A stretch of 64,000 bases of DNA from Lachnospiraceae bacterium (GCA_017556805.1 JAFYMC010000028.1:1-64000); one strand, 5' to 3'; positions 34,577 to 44,009 are shown, counted from the first letter of the stretch. Program-made: numbers and translations. The notes: generated by a model not told the origin, from the letters alone.

Positions 34577-36832
34577 GCTCTTATCGCTCTTATATAAAAG
34601 CTCGAACTCATTTATCGGCATCGGACGTGCATAATAATACCCTTGAATCATATCACATTTTGCGTTCTGTAAAAACTCCTTCTGATTGGACGTCTCTACG
34701 CCTTCTGCCAATACTTCCATCTTCAAATCCTTCGCCATGGAAATAACATGTGTAACGATTCTCTTACCGCGGGTTTCGTCTTCTCCTTCTTCACAATCCT
34801 CCAAAAATACCTTGTCCAGCTTTAATACATCTACCGGAAGTCTGCGCAAAAGATTCAAAGAAGAATAACCGGAACCAAAGTCATCCATGGACAAACGGAA
34901 GCCGGATGCCTTAATCTCCGCCATAATCCGTAACAAATTCTCCGTCTCCTCGTAAAACGCCGATTCGGTCAATTCAAACTCGATATACTCCGGCGGAACG
35001 TTGTGCCTGCTTACCACTTCGGACAAACGCTTTACCAAATCCCGTTCATACAAATGAATTCTGGATAAGTTCACCGAAATACAAATCGGAGGTACTCCGT
35101 TCTTTATCCAACTTTCAATCAACTCACACACTCTGTCCAATACATACAGGTCAATCTCGGTGATAAAACCGTTTCCTTCAAACAACGGAACAAACAAGGC
35201 CGGGGACAGCATTCCCTTGACCGGATGAAGCCACCGCACCAAAGCCTCCGCTCCGATAATTTTCTCTGTCTCTACATCGTACTTCGGTTGGAAATATACC
35301 AGAAAATCGCCGTTTATCAAAGCGCCTTCCGCTTCATACTCCAATTCCTTTTCCTCTACTCTGCGGGCTTTCAGCTTCTCATCATAGAAGATAATCTCAT
35401 CTATCACACTCTTCTTGTTCTCGGTACGGGCCAGATTGGCATTTGCACGTACCACATTAATATCCTGTTTTCCGTCAATCCGATATACACCACAGGAAAA
35501 ATTCAGAGAGCAGATATTTAACACCTCTCCCGGCTTTCCAGGCTCCGTAATCTTTTTAAACAAATCGTAAATACGGGTTTCCAACTCCTTTTGCGTTCCT
35601 TCATCAATCAAAAGCATCGCAAAATTGTCCGATGCAATCCGGGCACAAAGCTCGCCGTTTTTTACAAACTCCCTTATATTCTTTGCAATATGATTCAGCA
35701 CCTTATTTCCGTACTCATATCCGAACATTTCGTTGACGTATTTAAAATTATCCACATCAAAGGTCACATATGCATACTTGTCTTCATTCTTATTAATGAG
35801 CTCCTGCGCATCCATCTTATGCTTTGCCTTGGACGGAAGACCTGTCAGCTGATCTACATATGCCGTATTATATATTTCCACACGATTCCGTACACATACC
35901 ACTAACGCGGAGGCCACCACACCACCGATTGAAATGGCCATAATTACCATAAGAAAATAAATACGATCCATGGATTGACGGATTTCCTTTTCCACTACCT
36001 CCGAGCTGGTGAGACGCACCACAAAGAAATCCTCGTAGCCATCTACCTTTGCCGCAGCAAAATAAATTTCTTTCCCGGCCTTGCTCATAGCAGCGGCCAC
36101 CGCACATCCCTTCAGCTGCATTTCTTCATCAAATTCCTTTTTCGGTTTCCAGGAATCTCCTTTTTGAGAGAATTCGTCCCATGACATTCCCTCCAAATAA
36201 TTTCCGAAATCATCTGCCATCAAAACAACATTACCGTAGGTATCCACCACAAGATCGGTTCCTTCCTGTGGCTTGACACTTAGTTTGTCAAGCAATTTTT
36301 CTCTGGATGTCTTTGCTGCAAGTACACCAACGATCTCTTCTCCGTCCTTACACGGTACCATGAATACCACACCATCTCCGGATACTTCATCTACCGAACG
36401 GGCCACAACCCTCTTTCCTGCCATAGCTGCCTCGATATTAACCGTCTGGGTATCCGGTATTATGTCTCCTTCATTATCATAGTATGTATACTCCGTATCT
36501 ATCATCGCAAGATAATCCATTCCATATCTGATTTTCGTGGCCGCCAATGTTTTCATTGCTTCCGGTCCGATTCCACAGGTCTGAACAATCATCTCCTGTA
36601 TCGTCTCCAAGGCAACAAACCTATTCTCAATATCATCGGAAACCTCGCGAGCTGTCAGCTGTACCTCCCAAAGCAGCGCATTTTCGCAGTCTTCAACGAG
36701 ACCTTTTCTGGTATTGTCTAAACCGAACATTATACCGACACCGACAATAATGAAAAGAAGGCACAACAATAAAAGACCCGTCGTGTGTCTTTTCCTGTTT
36801 GCCTTCTTATCGGTCTTATAATCTCTGCTCAT
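34571..36832 (-). CDS. Membrane GGDEF-EAL protein, probable c-di-GMP phosphodiesterase
   Basis: 753 residues: transmembrane helix 1 (about 17-38), a large extracellular region (about 40-290) that looks like a Cache-type ligand sensor, helix 2 (about 293-316), a GGDEF domain and an EAL domain. The GGDEF active-site motif is replaced by ASDNF at about 400-404, so it should not make c-di-GMP. EAL is intact (EALVRW at 529-534, DDFGSGYSSL, KLDKVF, AEGVET), so hydrolysis is likely. Such enzymes favour motility, in keeping with the neighbouring flagellar operon. The RBS lies in AGGGGATGAGGT. Confidence 0.9.
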   Translation of the reverse strand: MSRDYKTDKKANRKRHTTGLLLLCLLFIIVGVGIMFGLDNTRKGLVEDCENALLWEVQLTAREVSDDIENRFVALETIQEMIVQTCGIGPEAMKTLAATKIRYGMDYLAMIDTEYTYYDNEGDIIPDTQTVNIEAAMAGKRVVARSVDEVSGDGVVFMVPCKDGEEIVGVLAAKTSREKLLDKLSVKPQEGTDLVVDTYGNVVLMADDFGNYLEGMSWDEFSQKGDSWKPKKEFDEEMQLKGCAVAAAMSKAGKEIYFAAAKVDGYEDFFVVRLTSSEVVEKEIRQSMDRIYFLMVIMAISIGGVVASALVVCVRNRVEIYNTAYVDQLTGLPSKAKHKMDAQELINKNEDKYAYVTFDVDNFKYVNEMFGYEYGNKVLNHIAKNIREFVKNGELCARIASDNFAMLLIDEGTQKELETRIYDLFKKITEPGKPGEVLNICSLNFSCGVYRIDGKQDINVVRANANLARTENKKSVIDEIIFYDEKLKARRVEEKELEYEAEGALINGDFLVYFQPKYDVETEKIIGAEALVRWLHPVKGMLSPALFVPLFEGNGFITEIDLYVLDRVCELIESWIKNGVPPICISVNLSRIHLYERDLVKRLSEVVSRHNVPPEYIEFELTESAFYEETENLLRIMAEIKASGFRLSMDDFGSGYSSLNLLRRLPVDVLKLDKVFLEDCEEGEDETRGKRIVTHVISMAKDLKMEVLAEGVETSNQKEFLQNAKCDMIQGYYYARPMPINEFELLYKSDKSL

Positions 36833-37032
36833 ACCTCATCCCCTGCTTCCGTGCATACGATTGTCGAGACTACAACTGCTATAAAATCGAACGAATACTC
36901 CCCGAAAAAAAAATATACTTTGTCTATTTCACCCATTATACCATATTTTTACAACATTTTCAAGATTTATGTGATTATTTTAGAAAAAGACAAGACACCG
37001 GCAACGCCTGCCGTTTTCCTGCCTTTTCTATG

Positions 37033-37404
37033 CTATTCATTGTTCTGTTTGTATTGCTCCACACTGTCCTTCTGCGCTTCTGCAATAATTGCCCCGACGG
37101 TCTGCAAAACCTTGACATAATGCGCCGAATAATCCGCCGGCATCTCCTGAAGCACATGGTCCAACGGATTTTTGAGCTTATCCTTCTTTACCTTGCCTAA
37201 AATCAAATAATCCGCAGACAAATCACTGCTGCTGCAAATTTTATAAATACTTTCCGCAGACAGACCCTTTTTCCCCGATTCCGCCTCTGCAAGAAACTGA
37301 GGAGATAAACCGACCTGCTCCGAAAAAGACTCTCTGTTCATCCCAAGGCTCTCTCTGTATGCCCGGATTCTTCCACCGATTGCTTCATTAATCTTCTTGC
37401 CCAT
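37033..37404 (-). CDS. XRE-family transcriptional regulator
   Basis: 123 residues. The N-terminal helix-turn-helix (IGGRIRAYRESLGMNRESFSEQVGLSPQFLAEAESGKKGLSAESIYKICSSSDLSADYLILG) is the Cro/CI type. The rest is a short helical tail that may dimerise. GGAGA precedes the ATG at 37402-37404; the open frame extends 17 codons upstream without an RBS. Direct repeats upstream of its promoter (37483-37512) may be its operator. Target genes are unknown; aroC is divergent. Confidence 0.88.
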   Translation of the reverse strand: MGKKINEAIGGRIRAYRESLGMNRESFSEQVGLSPQFLAEAESGKKGLSAESIYKICSSSDLSADYLILGKVKKDKLKNPLDHVLQEMPADYSAHYVKVLQTVGAIIAEAQKDSVEQYKQNNE

Positions 37405-37454
37405 CGTTTCTCTCCTTTCCGCTTTTTTCAAGGCTTCTGTATATGTTTTTCCCA

Positions 37455-37481
37455 ATTATACCTTTTTTATTTTCCTTGCAA
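37455..37481 (-). promoter_or_regulatory. Candidate promoter of the XRE gene
   Basis: Minus strand: -10 TATAAT (37455-37460) and -35-like TTGCAA (37476-37481), but only 15 bp apart, so the -35 assignment is uncertain. Confidence 0.5.
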
Positions 37482-37482
37482 C

Positions 37483-37512
37483 ATAAGCTATAGACGAACT
37501 TATACGCTATAG
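37483..37512. promoter_or_regulatory. Direct repeat, possible operator
   Basis: ATAAGCTATAG (37483-37493) and ATACGCTATAG (37502-37512) match at 10 of 11 bases, 19 bp apart start to start. They lie between the XRE promoter and the divergent aroC promoter. Confidence 0.5.
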
Positions 37513-37562
37513 TTGTCTTCTTTTTGCTTTTATCACGAAAAATGATTGCAAAGTTTCGCCTC

Positions 37563-37591
37563 TTGCTTTTTTTATAGGATTGGACTAAAAT
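37563..37591 (+). promoter_or_regulatory. Candidate promoter of aroC
   Basis: -35 TTGCTT (37563-37568), 17-bp spacer, -10 TAAAAT (37586-37591). Confidence 0.6.
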
Positions 37592-37621
37592 ATTTTTAGC
37601 ATGCATTTCGGAGGTATTTTT

Positions 37622-38761
37622 ATGAACGGATCATCTTTCGGAACTTCTTTTAAAATCACGACATTCGGCGAATCCCACGGTGCGGCCCTCGGTGTTATCG
37701 TAGACGGCTGTCCGGCGGGAATTCCGCTTTCAGCAGAATATATCCAGACCTTTTTGGACAGAAGAAAACCGGGACAAAATGTTTATTCTACCCCGCGCAA
37801 AGAAAACGATACGGTAGAAATATTGTCCGGCGTTTTTGAAGGTAGCACCACGGGCACGTCCATTGCCCTTCTGATTCGCAACGAAGCCCAACGTTCCGGC
37901 GACTATTCGGAGATTGCCTCCTATTACCGCCCGGGACACGCGGATTTTACCTTTGATGCCAAGTACGGCTTCAGAGACTACCGGGGCGGCGGACGTTCCT
38001 CCGGCCGCGAAACCGCAGCCAGAGTAGCAGCCGGTGCCGTTGCCTGTGCGCTGCTTGATACACTTAACATCAAGGTTTGTGCTTATGCAAAATCCATCAA
38101 CGAATACGTTTGTTTTGATACCAAGGAATACTTGGCGGAACGGTATTCCGTAGAGGAAATTGCTTCCATGAGAGATAAAAGTCCCCTTAACATGCCGGAT
38201 GCGGACGCTTCCGCAAAGGCCGAAGCATATTTACAAAGGTTGCGTGAAGAGCACAACTCCGCCGGCGGCACCATCGAATGCGTTCTCACCGGTCTCCCGG
38301 CGGGCCTGGGCGACCCGGTATTTGAGAAGTTCGACGCGCGCCTTGCCCATGCCATGTTGTCCATCGGTGCGGTAAAGGGCTTTGAGCTGGGTTCCGGCTT
38401 TGAAGCTGCCCTTCTTACCGGCACGGAACAAAACGACCCGTTTTATACCGACGAAGCCGGCAACATCAAAAAGCGTACCAACCGGGCAGGCGGAGTTCTG
38501 GGCGGTATGACCGACGGCTCGGATGTCTTATTCCGTGTTGCGGTAAAACCGACACCATCTGTATACGCCCCGCAGGAAACCGTGAAGCAAGACGGTTCTG
38601 CCTACACCTGTCAGATTACCGGCCGTCACGACCCGATTATCGTTTCCCGTGCCGTTGTGGTGGTGGAATGTATGGCTGCTCTGACTGCGGCAGATGCACT
38701 GCTTAGTAATTTAGGAAGTAAGCTGGAGCATTTAAAAATGATTTACGGCACGGAACAATAA
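37622..38761 (+). CDS. aroC: Chorismate synthase
   Basis: Converts 5-enolpyruvylshikimate-3-phosphate to chorismate, the last shikimate step; needs reduced FMN. 379 residues. Signatures: TFGESHGAALGVIVDG at the start, RGGGRSSGRETAARVAAGA in the middle, GGVLGGMTDGSDVLFRVAVKPTPS near the end. The ATG at 37622 follows GGAGG; an in-frame ATG at 37601 would put the RBS inside the gene. No other aro gene is in the window. Confidence 0.96.
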   Translation: MNGSSFGTSFKITTFGESHGAALGVIVDGCPAGIPLSAEYIQTFLDRRKPGQNVYSTPRKENDTVEILSGVFEGSTTGTSIALLIRNEAQRSGDYSEIASYYRPGHADFTFDAKYGFRDYRGGGRSSGRETAARVAAGAVACALLDTLNIKVCAYAKSINEYVCFDTKEYLAERYSVEEIASMRDKSPLNMPDADASAKAEAYLQRLREEHNSAGGTIECVLTGLPAGLGDPVFEKFDARLAHAMLSIGAVKGFELGSGFEAALLTGTEQNDPFYTDEAGNIKKRTNRAGGVLGGMTDGSDVLFRVAVKPTPSVYAPQETVKQDGSAYTCQITGRHDPIIVSRAVVVVECMAALTAADALLSNLGSKLEHLKMIYGTEQ

Positions 38762-38827
38762 GCAAACACGTCTGCGTTTACGCCTTTATGTTACCGATTC
38801 ACCGTACTTTAGGAAGGGAGCTTTCCT

Positions 38828-39529
38828 ATGAAACTGAAACTCGCCATCTGCGACGACGACGCCAAACAGCGGGACTATCTCACCGATATTGTTACCGCCT
38901 GGGGAAAGAAAAATCGTCATCTCATTGAATTAAAACAATATGTCAGTGCCGACTCCTTCCTTTTTGATTACGAAGAGGAAAAGGATTATGACATTCTGCT
39001 CCTTGACGTGGAAATGCCGGGTCGAAGCGGAATTGAACTGGCAAAAGAAGTCCGAAAAGAAAATCAGGCGGTACAGCTTATCTTCATCACCGGCTTTTAC
39101 GAATACTTCAGCGACGGCTTTGATGTATCCGCGCTTCATTATCTCATAAAGCCTGTGGATGCAGGAAAACTTACCCCTGTACTTGACAAAGCCGTAGGGA
39201 ACCTTACCAACCGCATGCGCTCGGTACTCCTCTCCACCTCGGAAGGTGATGTAAAACTTTCCTTGGCAGATATTGTTTACGTGGAAGCAGAAAATGTATA
39301 TTTAAATATTCACTCCACCCACGGAGACTACCGCACTCGCATGACACTCGGAAATTTCTACGAGGAGCTGGACGACACCTTCTTTAAAGCCCACCGTTCC
39401 TTCCTCGTAAATTTAAAATACGTGAAACTGATTACCCGCACCGATGTTACCATGACAAACGGTGCCGTCATACCTTTGAGCCGCGGTGTTTACCATGACA
39501 TTCACGCCGCATTGGTGAAATATTTATAA
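38828..39529 (+). CDS. LytTR-family response regulator
   Basis: 233 residues. The receiver domain has acidic Asp9-Asp11 and phospho-acceptor Asp60 (LLLDVEMPG). The C-terminal LytTR DNA-binding domain (about 138-233) contains the conserved FFKAHRSFLVNLKYV segment. GAAGGGAG precedes the ATG. The histidine kinase gene follows after 10 bp and the ABC pair after that, so this regulator probably drives the exporter promoter. Confidence 0.93.
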   Translation: MKLKLAICDDDAKQRDYLTDIVTAWGKKNRHLIELKQYVSADSFLFDYEEEKDYDILLLDVEMPGRSGIELAKEVRKENQAVQLIFITGFYEYFSDGFDVSALHYLIKPVDAGKLTPVLDKAVGNLTNRMRSVLLSTSEGDVKLSLADIVYVEAENVYLNIHSTHGDYRTRMTLGNFYEELDDTFFKAHRSFLVNLKYVKLITRTDVTMTNGAVIPLSRGVYHDIHAALVKYL

Positions 39530-39539
39530 AGGGGACCTT

Positions 39540-40184
39540 ATGTTATTTGAAAAACTGATTGCGAAAAAGGTTGCGGCCTTTGAAACAGAATTGATTCAAA
39601 AATATTATTTGGAAGTAGAAAATATGTACCAAAAGATGCGAGGCTGGCGTCACGACTACCGCCACCACATCCAGACCATGAAGGTGCATATGACAAGTGG
39701 CGAAATCGATGAAATCGGCGCTTATCTGGATATGCTGGACGACGATTTAACCAACGTGGAAACGGTAATTAAGACCGGCAACCGCATGGCGGACGCCATC
39801 CTAAACAGTAAGCTTTCCTTAGCTTCCCAAAAGGAAATCACGGTAAAGGCAGAGGCAAATATTCCGGTGTCTCTTACCGTGTCGGAGCTGGATCTCTGTA
39901 CCGTTATCGGCAATCTCCTTGACAACGCCATGGACGCCTGCATGGAGCTTCCTGTTGCGGAACGCCTGATTCGCATTTACATGGAAATGAAAGGAAATTA
40001 CCTTTACATCTCCGTCACCAACACCGCCGGCGGCAAGAAAAAGAACAGCTACCGCTCCACCAAAGGGGAAGGCCACGGCTTCGGCCTCAAGCGTATCGAC
40101 ATGATAGTAAAAAAATACGGTGGGTATATCACGCGAGCTTCGGAAGACGGAGCCTTTTCCACCGAAGTACTGTTACCACAGTAA
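39540..40184 (+). CDS. Cytosolic GHKL-type sensor histidine kinase
   Basis: 214 residues, only the kinase core. A short N-terminal helix leads into the H-box (RGWRHDYRHHIQTMK, likely phospho-His38). The ATP-binding domain has N-box IGNLLDNAMDAC and G-box GHGFGLKRIDMIV, as in AgrC/DcuS-like kinases. Typical LytTR partners have five to seven membrane helices ahead of this; none exist here, and the start, with AGGGGA upstream, follows the regulator closely, so nothing is missing. It must sense through another protein, perhaps the adjacent exporter. Confidence 0.88.
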   Translation: MLFEKLIAKKVAAFETELIQKYYLEVENMYQKMRGWRHDYRHHIQTMKVHMTSGEIDEIGAYLDMLDDDLTNVETVIKTGNRMADAILNSKLSLASQKEITVKAEANIPVSLTVSELDLCTVIGNLLDNAMDACMELPVAERLIRIYMEMKGNYLYISVTNTAGGKKKNSYRSTKGEGHGFGLKRIDMIVKKYGGYITRASEDGAFSTEVLLPQ

Positions 40185-40195
40185 AATCAAGAAAG

Positions 40196-40262
40196 TGCAT
40201 TTGGCATCAAATTTTTGCATTTGACAACAAATTGCACTTTTTCTTTTTGTATTTGGTATAGT
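40196..40262 (+). promoter_or_regulatory. Direct-repeat operator and -10 box before the ABC genes
   Basis: An 18-bp sequence at 40196-40213 (TGCATTTGGCATCAAATT) recurs at 40216-40233 with two changes, exactly 20 bp apart. Each copy contains a TTTG-N4-CAAA mini-palindrome. A -10-like TATAGT is at 40257-40262 without a good -35, as expected of an activator-dependent promoter. Same-face repeats fit dimeric LytTR binding (inference). The ends AAGTGCA and TGCACTT also form a stem before a T tract, so part of it may terminate the kinase gene. Confidence 0.6.
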
Positions 40263-40344
40263 AAGGTCAAGCAAAGGGCAAACGCCTGATGCAAATACAT
40301 ACCGGCAGAACGAAAAACTTCTGTCGACTTAACGGAGGGGAATT

Positions 40345-42177
40345 ATGAGACAAAACAAAAAAGAAACAAAGAAGGAGAAAAAGTATTCCAAAATCGGCAA
40401 TCTTGCCTGGGCATTAAAAAAGCTCTGGCGTTTGGATCGATGGTTTGTCTTTTTCATGTTTGCGGTAGTGCCGATTGCGGTGGTACAGCCGTTACTAAAT
40501 TCCTTCTTTTCCAAAGAACTGATTGACCGCATCGGAGGCGGTGCAACCTTTTCGGAGCTGACTCGGTTCACTGTAAGCTTTTTACTGCCGCTTGTTTTTC
40601 TGGAACTGTTACGAGGTTTTATCAATTCCAGATGCAGAGCCAGACAATACTATCCGACTTCCATCTATCAGACGGAGATGGGACATATCTATCATTACGA
40701 AACCGACTTTGAAAACACGGAAAAGCAGGAATACCGGAAAATTCACGAATATGCCTCCGGCGACTCCCGTCAGGGTAACTGTGCTTTAGAATTTCTATGG
40801 CTGGATTTAAGCGAAGCACTGATTCATTTCCTCGGCATTTTCACTTATGCTTCCCTTCTTATCGTACTGAACCCGATTATTTTTGCCGTGGTTGCAGTGG
40901 TATCTGTGCTGTCCTACTTTACCACCCGCTGGCAACCGGCCTATTTCGAGAAAAACAAACACCACTGGGAAAAGGAGGTTCGGAAAAGGAATTACTTACG
41001 GGGACTTTCCGAGAACTTCTCCATGGCAAAGGATATTAAGCTATACAACTTAGAAGGCTGGCTTGACAAAATGATGCGGGATTATCAAAGCTACCTTCTG
41101 ATGTGGAACAAGCGCTGTACCTTAAGAGGTCTGTTTGCTTCTATTCTTGCGGGACTGATGACCTTTATCCAGAACGGTGTAGCCTACGCGGTATTAATCG
41201 GACTGCTCCTTGCCGGAAAGATTACCGTGGGTGAATTTGTGTTTTACTTCGGTCTCACCGGCAGCATCGCAGGCTTTTTACAGGGCATCATTACCAGCGT
41301 AGCAAAGCTGAATACCAGAGCCGAAAAGATTGCCTACTACCGTGACTTCTACAACTACCCGAACACCTTTAACCACGGCGAAGGGTGTCCTCTTCCGACA
41401 GGTCCGGTGACCATCGAGTTAAAGGATGTACACTACCGCTACGACGGTGCGGAAAAGGATACCATCAATGGATTAAACCTGACCATTTCCGCAGGAGAAA
41501 GCCTCGCTCTTGTAGGTATGAACGGCGCCGGAAAAACCACTTTAATCAAGCTGATTTGCGGTTTGTACGCTCCCACCTCCGGTGAGATTTTGGTAAATGG
41601 AAAACACATCAACGAATATAACATTGAGGAATACTATTCCATGATTTCCGCAGTATTCCAGGATATCAAAACCATTGCCTTTTCCATGTTTGAGTTTGTG
41701 GCAAGCGTGGACCTTACCCGTCCCACCGCAAGAGAAGATGCTATCGCTGCCATGAAACTTGCAGGAATTTATGAAAAAATCGAAAAACTGCCGAACGGCA
41801 TTGACACCCATTTAATGAAGGGCATTCACGATGACAGCGTCGACCTCTCCGGCGGCGAGATGCAAAAGCTGGTGTTGGCAAGAGCTATCTACAAAAACGG
41901 CTCCATTTTAATCCTTGACGAACCGACCGCAGCCTTAGACCCCATTGCGGAAAATAACTTATATTTACGTTACAGAGAATTAACCGAAGGAAAAACTTCT
42001 ATCTATATTTCCCACCGTTTTGCCTCCACCCGCTTCTGCGACCGTATCATTTTACTGGAGGACGGCGTCATTGCAGAATCCGGTACCCATGAAGAACTGA
42101 TGGCTACCGGTGGCAAATACGCCGAAATGTTTGAAGTACAAAGCAAATACTATAAGGAGGGCGAAGTCCATGCATAA
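40345..42177 (+). CDS. ABC exporter half-subunit A
   Basis: 610-residue half-transporter. The N-terminal membrane domain has six predicted helices in about residues 33-310. The ATPase domain has Walker A GMNGAGKTTL, signature LSGGEMQ, Walker B ILILDEPTAALD and a switch His in ISHRFAS. Type IV exporter fold, as in peptide and lipid exporters. GGAGGGG precedes the ATG. The next gene overlaps by eight bases, so a heterodimer is likely. The substrate is unknown. Behind a LytTR system, a peptide or antimicrobial is a reasonable guess. Confidence 0.9.
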   Translation: MRQNKKETKKEKKYSKIGNLAWALKKLWRLDRWFVFFMFAVVPIAVVQPLLNSFFSKELIDRIGGGATFSELTRFTVSFLLPLVFLELLRGFINSRCRARQYYPTSIYQTEMGHIYHYETDFENTEKQEYRKIHEYASGDSRQGNCALEFLWLDLSEALIHFLGIFTYASLLIVLNPIIFAVVAVVSVLSYFTTRWQPAYFEKNKHHWEKEVRKRNYLRGLSENFSMAKDIKLYNLEGWLDKMMRDYQSYLLMWNKRCTLRGLFASILAGLMTFIQNGVAYAVLIGLLLAGKITVGEFVFYFGLTGSIAGFLQGIITSVAKLNTRAEKIAYYRDFYNYPNTFNHGEGCPLPTGPVTIELKDVHYRYDGAEKDTINGLNLTISAGESLALVGMNGAGKTTLIKLICGLYAPTSGEILVNGKHINEYNIEEYYSMISAVFQDIKTIAFSMFEFVASVDLTRPTAREDAIAAMKLAGIYEKIEKLPNGIDTHLMKGIHDDSVDLSGGEMQKLVLARAIYKNGSILILDEPTAALDPIAENNLYLRYRELTEGKTSIYISHRFASTRFCDRIILLEDGVIAESGTHEELMATGGKYAEMFEVQSKYYKEGEVHA

Positions 42178-43972
42178 TTACAAAACCACAAGACGGGCGT
42201 TTCGGCTGTATCATTCCTACAATCCGCACTATTTCCCGCTTCGCCTGTTCCAGATTCTTTTTACCAACCTGACACCGTTTTTTACCCTTTGGATGTCGGC
42301 GGAAATCGTTACCGCATTATACGAAAAGAAAACTAAGGAAGAACTGTTCCTATTGGTAGCCATCGCCTTGTGCGGAGCCCTTTTTATTCACATCATGGGT
42401 GCGCTTTTGGGAAGATGTGTGGACAATGCCCTGAAGCAGTTAGAAAACAACGAAGCAGCAGCCTTTAACAAAAAGACGTTATCCTTAGATTACGACAAGT
42501 TAGAAAACCCTGAAATTCGACACCTTCGCCGTAAAATCATAGAAAACTCCTGGATTAACTGCTACGGTGTAACACATATGCGTGAGGGGTTAGAATACAT
42601 TGCCACTTATTTGATAAACATCCTCTATTGTACTGTTTTATTTGTAGAGATGGTATCCTTAATCCTGAAACTTTCCTTTGATATTCGCGGTATCCTGCTC
42701 CTTGTTGCCATGGTCGTCTGCGTCATTCTTACGGTAGTGATACAGTCCCGTTGTGGCAAGAAACAGGCAGAAACCTGGAATCTCGGCGGAGACTTGATGC
42801 TCCGGGAAAACCGCCTTGCCGGCGGCTACAGCCAGTCCGGCATGGACAGTCGTTTTTACAAGCAACAGGCCATTGTAGAAGAAATCGACAAAAGTCTTGC
42901 GAAGGAACATAAAGCACTTTACAGCAAAATCAATCATATCGACTTTTTGCTTCGCGTTCCGATTTTTCTGTCCACGAAAGCCTCGGAGCTATGCTCCTAT
43001 CTCATCATCGGCTTATACTGCACCTTGGGAGCCTTCCCGGTAGGCAGTGTCATTAAGTATGTAGGATATCTCGGCATCCTGACCAACAACATCGCCGGTT
43101 TATTCTATACTTTGGGTTCTCTGAAAACCAACGAGCAGTTCCTTGAAACTTACTTAGAGTACTTCGATATCCAAAACGACATGTACCAGGGTAGCCTGTC
43201 CGTGGAAAAGCGCAGCGACAAGCAGTTTGACATCGAATTTAAGAATGTCAGCTTCCGCTACTCAGGTTCCGAAGACTTTGCCTTAAAGGACATTAACTTA
43301 AACTTAAAGGTAGGCGAGCGCCTTGCGGTGGTAGGACAAAACGGCAGCGGAAAAACCACCTTTATCAAACTTCTCTGCCGTCTCTACGACCCGACGAAGG
43401 GAGAAATCCACATGAACGATTTCAACGTCCGCAAATACGATTACAGACAGTATCTGGACTTATTCTCCGTGGTATTCCAGGACTATAACCTTCTGGCAAT
43501 GCCACTCGGTAACAACGTAGCTTCCGCCGAGAAATGGGATGCCATCAAAGCGGAGCAAATGTTATACGAAGTAGGCTTCGGAGAACGCTACGAAGAAATG
43601 CCGAAAAAGTTAGAGACCTCTCTTTACAAAAACTTCGATGAAGAAGGCGTCAACATTTCCGGCGGTGAAGCCCAGAAAATCGCATTGGCAAGAGCACTTT
43701 ATAAGGACGCGCCGTTTATCATCTTAGACGAGCCGACCGCTGCCTTAGACCCGATTGCGGAGGCAGAAATCTACTCCAAATTCGATGAAATCGTAGGAGA
43801 CAAAACCGCCATCTACATCAGCCACCGCCTCTCCTCCTGCCGCTTCTGCGACAAAATTGCGGTATTCGACGAAGGCCGGATTGTACAGGTGGGTACCCAT
43901 GAGGAACTACTGAAAAACACAAACGGAAAGTACTACGAACTTTGGAATGCACAGGCGAGCTACTACGCGTAG
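42170..43972 (+). CDS. ABC exporter half-subunit B
   Basis: 600-residue half-transporter, similar in layout to subunit A: membrane domain about 25-320, ATPase with Walker A GQNGSGKTTF, signature ISGGEAQ, Walker B FIILDEPTAALD and ISHRLSS. The catalytic Glu after Walker B is present in both subunits, so no degenerate site is apparent. The start ATG at 42170 lies within the last codons of subunit A with GGAGG upstream. A terminator follows at 44033-44064. Confidence 0.9.
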   Translation: MHNYKTTRRAFRLYHSYNPHYFPLRLFQILFTNLTPFFTLWMSAEIVTALYEKKTKEELFLLVAIALCGALFIHIMGALLGRCVDNALKQLENNEAAAFNKKTLSLDYDKLENPEIRHLRRKIIENSWINCYGVTHMREGLEYIATYLINILYCTVLFVEMVSLILKLSFDIRGILLLVAMVVCVILTVVIQSRCGKKQAETWNLGGDLMLRENRLAGGYSQSGMDSRFYKQQAIVEEIDKSLAKEHKALYSKINHIDFLLRVPIFLSTKASELCSYLIIGLYCTLGAFPVGSVIKYVGYLGILTNNIAGLFYTLGSLKTNEQFLETYLEYFDIQNDMYQGSLSVEKRSDKQFDIEFKNVSFRYSGSEDFALKDINLNLKVGERLAVVGQNGSGKTTFIKLLCRLYDPTKGEIHMNDFNVRKYDYRQYLDLFSVVFQDYNLLAMPLGNNVASAEKWDAIKAEQMLYEVGFGERYEEMPKKLETSLYKNFDEEGVNISGGEAQKIALARALYKDAPFIILDEPTAALDPIAEAEIYSKFDEIVGDKTAIYISHRLSSCRFCDKIAVFDEGRIVQVGTHEELLKNTNGKYYELWNAQASYYA

Positions 43973-43975
43973 TCG

Positions 43976-44009
43976 CTCGCGAAGCAACAGATATGACTCG
44001 CGAAGCAAC
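43976..44009. repeat. Direct repeat CTCGCGAAGCAAC x2
   Basis: Identical 13-bp copies at 43976-43988 and 43997-44009, 21 bp apart, just past the ABC genes. The sequence resembles the left flank of the element at 15.74-15.76 kb. Confidence 0.7.

Noticed and set aside
38762-38827. Terminator after aroC
   Set aside because: Only a weak, short inverted repeat without a T tract is visible, so I did not list one; aroC may read into the LytTR operon.
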